Source of the DNA: Rhodococcus oxybenzonivorans | GTDB taxonomy: Bacteria; Actinomycetota; Actinomycetes; Mycobacteriales; Mycobacteriaceae | Direction: 5' to 3' | Length of the DNA stretch: 64,000 nt | NCBI RefSeq assembly: GCF_003130705.1 | Contig: NZ_CP021354.1 | Location: 2,790,001-2,854,000 of the forward strand | Shown here: one piece after another, positions 53,695 through 61,074 of the stretch | Layout: every line of letters starts with the position of its first letter | How positions within the stretch are numbered: position 1 is the stretch's first letter | The notes under the pieces: generated by a model | Seen by the model: the letters and a program-made list of their open reading frames with translations, nothing else | Databases searched by the model: none | Told to the model about the DNA's origin: nothing | Position numbers and translations under genes: made by a program

Positions 53695-54816
53695 TCACGA
53701 AGGAGTGTGTGGGGCGAGCGGGGTTCGCCATTCGCTCTCGTGGTCGGCGAGCCAGCTGAGGAGATGCTCAGCCTCTTGGGGATGACGCCCGGTTCCGGCA
53801 AGCAAGTCGGCGAAGGCCTGCGTCGGGGCCACCAGGCGAACGTTCTCGCGGAACAGCGTGCGCTCGAACACGGCCGCTGACCGGGGAGTGGCGATGAGGA
53901 CGTTGGCGCCTTCGTCGACGGGGCGCAAGTGGAGGGCCTTGGCGAGCGCCTCGCCGTGATCGGCATAGATCTGCACCTGGTGCGCCGGTGCGTAGTCGAC
54001 GAACGCTGCCGCAGCGACCGAACCCGTAACTGCATACAGCTGATCTGCGTGCTTTGCGAGACCGGCGAGGACGGAGGCGACGCCTTCGGGGGCGAAGTAA
54101 CCGACAGTGGGGGAGTCCTTGAAACTGGCGTCGCTGCTCCAGGCACGCAACATGTGCTGCCACCGCACCCTCGTCACGGGTCCACGGGGGAGTCGCTCCA
54201 GTAGATCGCGTTCTTCGAGCGTTTCGACGACTCGATAGGTGGCTCCAGTCGAGGCCCCGGAGAGCCGGACGAGTTGAGGGACGGTGAGTTGACCGGAGTG
54301 GTCGGCGAGCGCCCGCACCACGCGGGCGGCCGGGTCGCCGGTCAACTGGGCCGCGGGCCGGCCGGGACCGCGCCAGGGGTCGGCATCGGCACCACGATCA
54401 CGTACCCAGATTGCCGGCCGGTCGGCAGACAGCGAGGTATTGCCCGTGGCGTCGGCGTAGGAGAGGCCACGCGCATCGAGTTGACGCCGAACCGGTTCGG
54501 AAAGATAACGCGCACAAACGAATCCGCGATCAGAATCGGAAAGGCTGTCTGCGAATCTGGCCGCGTCCCCCGCCAGCACACCGCGAGCGGGGATGACCGA
54601 GAAGGAGGCTACCTCGCCGTTCGGCGCACCCACGAGGAGGCGTTCCGGAGCGTCGGGGAGCGAGCGGGACTTACCGGACGTCAACGTCCAGCCGTGGGGG
54701 AGCGCTGCCTGGAGCGTCGCGATCGACCGGCGGTAGAGGTCGATGTCGCGCTCCGGCTTGGGAAATGGCACTTTTTGCTCGCGACCCGCGAATTCAGTGT
54801 TCTCCTGACCCGGCAC
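53695..54816 (-). CDS. Winged-helix regulator-like protein
   Basis: A 373-residue protein of uncertain family. Residues about 165-225 form a winged helix (RALADHSGQLTVPQLVRLSGASTGATYRVVETLEERDLLERL). The C-terminal half, LYAVTGSVAAAAFVDYAPAHQVQIYADHGEALAKAL and VLIATPRSAAVFERTLF, resembles the nucleotidyltransferase-like C-terminal part of AbiEi-type antitoxins/regulators (weak, unverified). An N-terminal 130 residues include GRGLSYADATGN-like text, also seen in such proteins. Start GTG 54816; a dyad at 54831-54848 overlaps its probable promoter. It may sense DNA damage or control the jet region; not shown. Confidence 0.6.
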   Translation of the reverse strand: MPGQENTEFAGREQKVPFPKPERDIDLYRRSIATLQAALPHGWTLTSGKSRSLPDAPERLLVGAPNGEVASFSVIPARGVLAGDAARFADSLSDSDRGFVCARYLSEPVRRQLDARGLSYADATGNTSLSADRPAIWVRDRGADADPWRGPGRPAAQLTGDPAARVVRALADHSGQLTVPQLVRLSGASTGATYRVVETLEERDLLERLPRGPVTRVRWQHMLRAWSSDASFKDSPTVGYFAPEGVASVLAGLAKHADQLYAVTGSVAAAAFVDYAPAHQVQIYADHGEALAKALHLRPVDEGANVLIATPRSAAVFERTLFRENVRLVAPTQAFADLLAGTGRHPQEAEHLLSWLADHESEWRTPLAPHTPS

Positions 54817-54830
54817 GCCACAACAGTAAC

Positions 54831-54848
54831 ATCTGTCACAGACGGAAC
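54831..54848. promoter_or_regulatory. Dyad operator-like element, copy 1
   Basis: ATCTGTC-ACA-GACGGAAC contains the imperfect dyad TCTGTC-N3-GACGGA. It lies 15 bp upstream of the winged-helix gene start, just upstream of a possible -10 (TACTGT on the minus strand), fitting autoregulation. The same 15 of 18 bases recur at 55145-55162. Confidence 0.55.
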
Positions 54849-55095
54849 ACCCGCAAAGTCCGAATGGGCACGCGTTTCCGACGCAGCTGAGTGGTCAGTT
54901 TCACAAGAACCTCACCACGCCGACGACTATCCGACAGCCACGGGGGAGTCGCCGATATATGCGGGATCTCGAGGACCGGGCTTCCCGAGGGGAGCGTCGA
55001 GCTTCATCGGGAAGGGGGCTTGGCGCGGTGAATTCGTCCGCGGGGGAGCGGCGCTTTACCGGCCGGCGTCGGTACCCGCTGGTGGGGGAGCGTCT

Positions 55096-55132
55096 GTGCG
55101 CCTTTCTGGTCGTCCCAGCTACCAAGGCGCAC
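55096..55132. other. Stem-loop, possible structured RNA
   Basis: GTGCGCCTT (55096-55104) pairs perfectly with AAGGCGCAC (55124-55132). Inside, CTGG and CCAG can form a second short stem. It could be a terminator or part of a small RNA. Confidence 0.35.
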
Positions 55133-55144
55133 GGGTGAAGCTAA

Positions 55145-55162
55145 ATCTGTCTAGGACGGAAC
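55145..55162. promoter_or_regulatory. Dyad operator-like element, copy 2
   Basis: ATCTGTC-TAG-GACGGAAC, a second copy of the motif near the regulator start, 249 bp upstream of the methyltransferase start. Confidence 0.5.
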
Positions 55163-55410
55163 CGCTACATTTACCGAACAGTCCAGCAACGCTGTCAGCC
55201 CCCGACCGACTGGCCAGCTCACCCCAACACCTCACCTCCCACTCGAACCACTCTCGCAACCGCCGAGGCATCGACCGGGCCGAGCCGTACGTGTCGGGCT
55301 GGAAGGCCGCGCAATTCGGCATTTGGTCACCTGGGATAGCCTCGGCTTCACACGACGAGTTCGGGTGGCACGGTGAGCGGAATGCGGGCCGAAGCGAGGA
55401 GAGATCGACG

Positions 55411-56028
55411 ATGAGTGAACGCACCCCCAGCCAATGGGAGGAACTCGCAGCCGCCGACCCAGCGCATTCCACGTGGTACGTGGAGCGGTTCCGGACGATG
55501 GCGGCCGAGGGAAAAGACATCTTCGGGGAGGCGCGGCTGGTCGACGCGATGCTCGGCCGTGGCGGCCGGGTTCTCGATGCCGGGTGCGGGCCGGGTCGCC
55601 TGGGTGGCTATCTGCACGAGGCCGGGCACGTCGTGGTCGGTGTCGATGTCGATCCGGTGCTGATTGCGGCTGCCGAGGAGGACTATCCCGGCCCGACCTG
55701 GCTGGTCGGTGATCTCGCCGAGTTGGATTTGCCGGGCCGCGGGGTGAAAGCGGACTTCGATGTCATCGTCTGCGCCGGGAACGTCATGACGTTCCTCGCG
55801 CCGTCCACGCGGGAAGCGGTGTTGGCGGGGTTCGCTCGCCATCTCGGCCCCGCAGGCCGGGTGGTTGTGGGATTCGGTGCCGATCGCGGGTATGACTTCT
55901 CGCAATTCCTGACCGACGCCGCGACTGCTGGTCTCGCCGTGGATCTGCGACTTTCGACGTGGGATCTGCGCCCGTTCACCGACGAGTCACAGTTTCTGGT
56001 GGCGGTGTTCTCGCGAGCAGTTGTCTAG
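55411..56028 (+). CDS. Class I SAM-dependent methyltransferase
   Basis: A 205-residue methyltransferase. The SAM-binding motif I is GGRVLDAGCGPGRLGGYL; motif II VVVGVDVDPVLIAAA and motif III around FDVIVCAGNVMTFL follow. GHVVVGVDVD holds the acidic residue for the ribose. The substrate is unknown; it has no nearby pathway gene. ATG 55411 follows GAGGAGAG by 8 bp. An open frame of 379 further codons upstream (from 54274) is not coding. The stop overlaps that of nirD on the other strand at CTAG. Confidence 0.87.
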   Translation: MSERTPSQWEELAAADPAHSTWYVERFRTMAAEGKDIFGEARLVDAMLGRGGRVLDAGCGPGRLGGYLHEAGHVVVGVDVDPVLIAAAEEDYPGPTWLVGDLAELDLPGRGVKADFDVIVCAGNVMTFLAPSTREAVLAGFARHLGPAGRVVVGFGADRGYDFSQFLTDAATAGLAVDLRLSTWDLRPFTDESQFLVAVFSRAVV

Positions 56029-56351
56029 ACACCCAGGGTGAGAATCCCGTCCCGCACCGACGCGGAGTAGGTACGTACCGACTCGACGCCCTCCGACGTG
56101 CAGGCTCCGGTGTCGAAGGAGAATGCGTACTGATGCAGCGGGCACATCACAACCGCGTCGTCGATCTGCCCGTCGGCGAGGGGGCCGCCCTTGTGAGGGC
56201 ACACGGCGTCCATGGCGCGAACGGTGCCGTCCGACAGCAGGAATACGGCGACCTGCCGGCCCTGCACGACGTACGTGCGGCCCTCGCCGGGCGTGAGTTC
56301 GTGGACCGGGCCGAGTGCAATCTCCGATGCACCCTCGATGGTCGCGGTCAT
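56025..56351 (-). CDS. nirD: Nitrite reductase (NADH) small subunit
   Basis: A 108-residue Rieske-fold subunit of cytosolic assimilatory NADH-nitrite reductase. AMDAVCPHKGGPLADGQIDDAVVMCPLHQYAFSFDTG contains C-x-H and C-x2-H, so a [2Fe-2S] site is likely retained, unlike some NirD. ATG 56351 overlaps the nirB stop (ATGA). It ends head-to-head with the methyltransferase on shared CTAG. Confidence 0.9.
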   Translation of the reverse strand: MTATIEGASEIALGPVHELTPGEGRTYVVQGRQVAVFLLSDGTVRAMDAVCPHKGGPLADGQIDDAVVMCPLHQYAFSFDTGACTSEGVESVRTYSASVRDGILTLGV

Positions 56352-58843
56352 CGAACCGGCACCTGGGGGAGCGGGAGGAGAGGAAGCGACGGCGCGAACT
56401 GTGCCGGTGATTTCGGTGCGCTGCGTTCCTTCCATGGATCTCGGTAGCCGTCGACTGCCGTCTGCATGCGCTGATCCAACCCTGCCACGATGCCCTCCTC
56501 GTCTCGGACCAATACAGCCTGAAGGTGCTCGAGTCCGACTCTCGGCACGAAGTCGTAGGTGCGCTCGAGCCATTTCGCGTTCTCGCGGTAGTACTGGATG
56601 AACCGTCCGCCCAGTTCCACTACGGCTTCGGGTGATTCGACGGTTGCCAAGAGATCACCCTTGCGCACGTGGGCGCCCGCTGCGCCACCGACATAAATTT
56701 CCCAGCGGCCGTCGCCCACGGCGACGACGCCGAAGTCTTTGCACAACGCCTCGGAGCAGTTGCGCGGGCAGCCGGCCACAGCCAGTTTCAGTTTTGCCGG
56801 CGTTTCCAGGCCTTGGAAGCGTTCTTCGATCGCAATGCCGAGACTCGTCGAATCGCCCAGGCCGTACCGGCAGAAGTCGGTACCGACACAGGTTTTCACC
56901 GTGCGCATGCTCTTCCCGTAGGCGAAACCGGAGGGCATGTCCAGATCACCCCACACCTTGGGGAGGTCTTCCTTCTTGATGCCCAGCAGGTCGATACGCT
57001 GTCCGCCCGTCACTTTCACGAGTGGCACGCCGTATTTGTCGGCTACATCAGCGATCTTGCGGAGCTGATCCGGGGTGGTGACACCGCCTTTCATCTGTGG
57101 CACCACCGAGAAGGTGCCGTCACGCTGAATGTTCGCGTGCACCCGGTCGTTGATGAACAAGGCGCCGCGTTCGTCCACCCAGTCCGGACCCCAGACGGTC
57201 CGCAGCAGCGAAGCCAACGGCATCTTCGCCGCCGCGTCCTCCTTGCCGTCGGTCGCGAGTTCTGCGAACACCTGCGACACGGCCCGCAGGTCGCGTTCGC
57301 GGATCGTAGCGATCAAGTCGGGCTTGGACATCGGGATGCAGGGCACATACCAGTCGGCGGCCGGGTCGGCCTCCAGTTCACCACCCGCTGCGGCCGCCAC
57401 GATGTCGGCGACGAGTCCCTTGCAGGACCCGCAGCCCTTACCTGCCCGCGTCTGCGCGCACACTGCGGACAGTGTTGTGGCCCCGGAGTGCACACACGCG
57501 ACCAGATCGCCCTTGCTGACTCCGTTGCAGTTACACACCTGCAGGTCGTCGGGCAGATCCGCGGCACTGGCCGCGACGCTGGGTGTGCCGAGGTCGAAGA
57601 GCATACTGATGCGTTCTTCGGGTAGCGGGACCTTCCCGTCGAATGCCTGAGTGAGGTAGCCGGCCTTGCTGATGTCGCCCATGAGGGTGGCGCCGATCAA
57701 CTTTCCGTCGCGGACGACGAGGCTCTTGTAGGTGCCGCTGCGGGGTTCGTAGTACTGGACGAATTCGTCGTCGGCGGTTTCCGGACCTTTGACACCCATT
57801 GCCGCCACGTCGACGCCCGCCACCTTCAGTTGGGTGGTTGTGCGCGAACCGACATATGCGGCTTCGGGGTTCGTACCGGTGAGGACCTCAGCGAGAATGA
57901 CGGACTGCTCCCACACCGGGGCGACGAGACCGTATGTTTCGCCGCGGTGCTGTGCGCACTCGCCGACGGCATACACCGAACCCTCGTCCTCACACCGCAT
58001 CTGGTCATCGACCACGATGCCCCGCTCGACCACCAGCCCGGCAGCCCGCGCCATTTCGACGTTGGGCCGAATACCGGCGGTGACCACGACCATGTCGGCG
58101 TCCAAAGTGCTGCCGTCGACGAACGAGACACCCGTGACGCGTCCCGCATCGTCGCGCAGAACCGCGGTGGTCCGCATCGAGGTATGGACCCCAACACCGA
58201 GTTTCTCGATCTCGGAGCGGAGCATGCTGCCGCCGCGCTCGTCGAGTTGCTGATTCATGAGGTGGCCGGGGGAGTGCACCACGTTGACCTCGAGGCCCTG
58301 GGTGCGGAGCCCGTAGGCAGCCTCGAGTCCGAGGAGTCCGCCACCGATGACGACGGCGGACACGTCGTCGTGGGCCTGCGCCATCTGCAGCATGCCGTTG
58401 GTGTCGGCGATGTTCCGGAATCCGAACACACCGCGGGCGAGCCGTCCGTCGGTTTCCCGGAGACCGTCCATATTGGGGAAGAACGTGTTGCTTCCGGTGG
58501 CGATGATCAACACGTCGTAGTCGACGACGCGGCCACTCTCACACGTGACGGTCTTCGCGAAGCGGTCGAGGGCAACCGCCCGATCGCCGGCGTGGAGGGT
58601 GACGCCGTTCGCGGTGTACCAACCCATCGGGTTGAGGATCAGGTCCTCGTCGTCGACCGCCGCCTCGCCGGACAAGACGTGCGAAAGCATGATGCGGTTG
58701 TAGTTGCCGTAAGGCTCGTCGCCGATCATGGTGATCTCGAATCGCTCGCGGCCGCCGCGGTTGATGATCTCCTCGACGGTGCGCGCGCCGGCCATACCGT
58801 TTCCGACGACCAGCAGCTTGCTCGAACTCGGTGTGTTGACCAT
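56348..58843 (-). CDS. nirB: Nitrite reductase (NADH) large subunit
   Basis: Reduces nitrite to ammonium for assimilation. The 831-residue flavoprotein starts with an FAD/NADH half (LLVVGNGMAGARTVEEI; IGGGLLGLEAAYGL). A BFD-like [2Fe-2S] stretch follows (CNCNGVSKGDLVACV; AGKGCGSCKGLV). The C-terminal sulfite/nitrite reductase part holds the siroheme-[4Fe-4S] Cys: CVGTDFCRYGLGDS and CPRNCSEALCKDFG. The cofactor-free nasA-type nitrate reductase is not in the window. A possible GlnR box lies 24 bp upstream. Confidence 0.96.
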   Translation of the reverse strand: MVNTPSSSKLLVVGNGMAGARTVEEIINRGGRERFEITMIGDEPYGNYNRIMLSHVLSGEAAVDDEDLILNPMGWYTANGVTLHAGDRAVALDRFAKTVTCESGRVVDYDVLIIATGSNTFFPNMDGLRETDGRLARGVFGFRNIADTNGMLQMAQAHDDVSAVVIGGGLLGLEAAYGLRTQGLEVNVVHSPGHLMNQQLDERGGSMLRSEIEKLGVGVHTSMRTTAVLRDDAGRVTGVSFVDGSTLDADMVVVTAGIRPNVEMARAAGLVVERGIVVDDQMRCEDEGSVYAVGECAQHRGETYGLVAPVWEQSVILAEVLTGTNPEAAYVGSRTTTQLKVAGVDVAAMGVKGPETADDEFVQYYEPRSGTYKSLVVRDGKLIGATLMGDISKAGYLTQAFDGKVPLPEERISMLFDLGTPSVAASAADLPDDLQVCNCNGVSKGDLVACVHSGATTLSAVCAQTRAGKGCGSCKGLVADIVAAAAGGELEADPAADWYVPCIPMSKPDLIATIRERDLRAVSQVFAELATDGKEDAAAKMPLASLLRTVWGPDWVDERGALFINDRVHANIQRDGTFSVVPQMKGGVTTPDQLRKIADVADKYGVPLVKVTGGQRIDLLGIKKEDLPKVWGDLDMPSGFAYGKSMRTVKTCVGTDFCRYGLGDSTSLGIAIEERFQGLETPAKLKLAVAGCPRNCSEALCKDFGVVAVGDGRWEIYVGGAAGAHVRKGDLLATVESPEAVVELGGRFIQYYRENAKWLERTYDFVPRVGLEHLQAVLVRDEEGIVAGLDQRMQTAVDGYRDPWKERSAPKSPAQFAPSLPLLPLPQVPVR

Positions 58844-58865
58844 AGGACGAGGCTCCGCCCCCGCC

Positions 58866-58892
58866 GTGTCGTAACGGCTGCGCGGAAGTTAC
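58866..58892 (-). promoter_or_regulatory. Possible GlnR box upstream of nirBD
   Basis: On the minus strand GTAAC-N6-GCAGC-N6-GACAC resembles the alternating gTnAC/GaAAC pentamers of actinobacterial GlnR sites, 24 bp before the nirB start. The match is partial. GTAAC and GTTAC in it also form a dyad. Confidence 0.35.
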
Positions 58893-58933
58893 ATGGGAAT
58901 CAGGAACATCTCACAGGGTTCGCGGAAGTTGCG

Positions 58934-60085
58934 TCAGACGGAAGAGTTGTCGCGCGGCATGAGCAGGGGAGCCGCCACCGCGAGCAGCACGGCCGGAAGT
59001 AGAAACCCCGCTGCCGGGGAGATCGCATAGACGGGAGTGAGAGTAATGGGTGCCAGCGCATTGCCCGTGAACCTCAATGCCTGAACCACCGATACCGCCC
59101 CACCCCGATTCGGTCCGGAAGACCCGAGAACTGCAGCGTTGACGCCGACCAGGATGAACTGGCCCGCAGCTCCGGCCGCGAACCAGGCCACGGCCACGAC
59201 GGCGAGGAGTGAGACGGTGCCCGCGGCGGTGATGAGCACGGCACCGGCAATGGCACCGATCACGACGGCCGTCCGTGCGCCGATCCTGTCGATCACTCCG
59301 CCGACGAGGCGCGCCGTGAGGATTCCGGCCACTCCGAAGCCGGTGAGCAGGAGGCCCCGCTGGGTCGGGCTCAGGCCGAAGACGTCCTCGGCACGGAACG
59401 CCACCAGAAAGCTGAGTCCCCCCAAGGCGCCCCAGCCGAGTAGTGCCACAACACCCATTCGCAGTACCGGCAGTGTCAGCGCGTCGCGCAGGCGTGGACG
59501 CGCGGCCCCCGGCTCGTCGCGCGCAGCGTCCGGTATTCCGATGAGGCCGAAGGCCGCGGCGACGAGGGCGATGACGAGGAACGACAGCCGCCAGTCGATC
59601 TCGGCGGCCAGTCCGCCGACGAGCGGAGCACTCGACTGACCTGCAGCTTGGAACGCGCCGAAGATCCCGAGTGCACGTCCGAGACGCTTCTTCGGCGTGG
59701 AGGCAGCGAGCGCAGCCAGCAGCAGGGGCGTGGTGAACGAGTTGGAGCATCCCTGCAACACCCGCGCGCCGAGAAACAACGGCAGCGTGGGGGCGAGGAA
59801 GCACGCGAGCGACGACACCAGGTAGACGGCGTAGGCGGCCCGCACGGTCCGAGTGCGACCCCAGCGCGCCCCCAGTGTTCCCGACACGAGCATCACGAGC
59901 GCGAAGGGCAGCAGGTACGCCGTCAGGGAACTGGCGGCGGCTGCGGCGCCCACGCCCAGGTCGTCGCCGATCTCGGGGAGGATCGAGACGACGACGCCGC
60001 CGCCGAAGGGTCCGAGGAAGCCGCCACCGTAGAGGGCGAGGCGTTGCAGTGCAGAACGAAGCGACTCGGGGGAGCGCTCCGTCAC
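58934..60085 (-). CDS. MFS transporter
   Basis: A 383-residue membrane protein with 12 hydrophobic helices. The MFS motif A-like GTLGARWGRTRTVRAAY lies between helices 2 and 3, and a second repeat GGVIDRIGARTAVV in the second half. It resembles small-molecule proton antiporters of the drug or sugar efflux type. The substrate is unknown. Its GTG start overlaps the PAC2 stop (GTGA), so it is co-translated with it; the nearby nirBD operon is in the same direction but separated by 90 bp. Confidence 0.85.
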   Translation of the reverse strand: MTERSPESLRSALQRLALYGGGFLGPFGGGVVVSILPEIGDDLGVGAAAAASSLTAYLLPFALVMLVSGTLGARWGRTRTVRAAYAVYLVSSLACFLAPTLPLFLGARVLQGCSNSFTTPLLLAALAASTPKKRLGRALGIFGAFQAAGQSSAPLVGGLAAEIDWRLSFLVIALVAAAFGLIGIPDAARDEPGAARPRLRDALTLPVLRMGVVALLGWGALGGLSFLVAFRAEDVFGLSPTQRGLLLTGFGVAGILTARLVGGVIDRIGARTAVVIGAIAGAVLITAAGTVSLLAVVAVAWFAAGAAGQFILVGVNAAVLGSSGPNRGGAVSVVQALRFTGNALAPITLTPVYAISPAAGFLLPAVLLAVAAPLLMPRDNSSV

Positions 60086-61023
60086 AGCCCGAAGCTGCCG
60101 GGCCCACGCCGGCGGAGGTACCGCTCGAACTCGGCCGCCAATGCGTCACCGTCGATCTTCGAGATCGCCTCGGAAATGTCGGTCTCGGCGTCGCCGCGTT
60201 CCTCGAGCGAGCGGACGTAGTCGCCGATCTCTTCGTCGTCGGCGGTCATCTCCGTGACGGCTTCCTGCCAGTCGTCGGCTTGGCTCGGCAGTTCACCGAG
60301 CGGAACCTCGATGTCGAGAACATCCTCGACGCGCTGGAGCAGAGCGATGGTGGCCTTCGGGTTCGGTGGCTGCGACACGTAATGGGGCACGGCCGCCCAG
60401 AACGACACCGCGGGCACACCGGCCCGGACGCAGGCGTCCTGCAGCACCCCGGTGATGCCGGTAGGCCCCTCGTACCGCGTCTGCTCGAGCTTGAACCGCT
60501 CGGCGGCCTCACTGCTGTACGCGCTGCCGGTGACAGGGACCGGCCGGGTGTGCGGCGTATCCGCGAGGAGTGCACCCAGGATGACGACGGTGCTGATCTC
60601 GAGTTGGTCGATCAGCTCGAGGAGGTCCTCGCAGAAGCTGCGCCAGCGCATGTTGGGTTCGATACCGCGAAGAAGGACGACGTCACGCTCACTGCCGGGT
60701 GGAGAGCACACGGACAGGCGGGTGGCCGGCCACACGATCTCCCGGGTGACGCCGTCTACCTGCCGGACGGTGGGGCGATTGACCTGGTAGTCGTAGTATT
60801 CCTCGGAATCCAGCTCGGCCAGCGGCTGGGCGTCCCAGGTCAACTCCAGGTGTTCGACGGCCCCGCTCGCGGCGTCGCCGGCGTCGTTCCAGCCTTCGAA
60901 GGCGGCGACCATGACAGGGTCACGCAGCACGGGAACGCCGTTGTCTTCGGCGCCGGCATCCGCGGCGTCGAAGGCGTCGTCGTCGCGGCCCGCGGGCGTG
61001 ACAGGGAACTCACTGGAACTCAC
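60082..61023 (-). CDS. PAC2-family protein (Rv2125-like)
   Basis: A 313-residue protein of the PAC2 (proteasome assembly chaperone 2-like) family. DPVMVAAFEGWNDAGDAASGAVEHL begins the fold; VVLLRGIEPNMRWRSFCEDLLELIDQLEI and VVILGALLADTPHTRPVPVTGSA are typical. Actinobacterial members have been proposed to be linked to the mycobacterial proteasome and to have phosphatase-like folds, but roles are unsettled. The start is GTG 61023. It is divergent from metH, as in M. tuberculosis. Confidence 0.88.
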   Translation of the reverse strand: MSSSEFPVTPAGRDDDAFDAADAGAEDNGVPVLRDPVMVAAFEGWNDAGDAASGAVEHLELTWDAQPLAELDSEEYYDYQVNRPTVRQVDGVTREIVWPATRLSVCSPPGSERDVVLLRGIEPNMRWRSFCEDLLELIDQLEISTVVILGALLADTPHTRPVPVTGSAYSSEAAERFKLEQTRYEGPTGITGVLQDACVRAGVPAVSFWAAVPHYVSQPPNPKATIALLQRVEDVLDIEVPLGELPSQADDWQEAVTEMTADDEEIGDYVRSLEERGDAETDISEAISKIDGDALAAEFERYLRRRGPGSFGL

Positions 61024-61074
61024 CCACCCAGCCTACGGCCAGCATCCGCCCCCGCGCCCATTAGTCTGGACGGC

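Larger units (their letters stand above)
54849..55410. other. Gap between the regulator and the methyltransferase genes
   Basis: With the regulator upstream region this makes a 594-bp gap without a convincing gene. It holds two dyads (54831-54848, 55145-55162), a hairpin (55096-55132) and three copies of GGGGGAG(T/C) near 54943, 55042 and 55084. Open frames across it are low-complexity and lack a ribosome binding site. Confidence 0.6.

Noticed and set aside
54901..55125. 74-codon minus-strand frame rich in RRSP
   Set aside because: Its composition comes from repeated GGGGGAGCG stretches; no convincing start or ribosome binding site was found.
54274..55410. Long N-terminal extension of the methyltransferase
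   Set aside because: It runs antisense through the winged-helix gene and through the gap, has no ribosome binding site and no family similarity; ATG 55411 is well supported.
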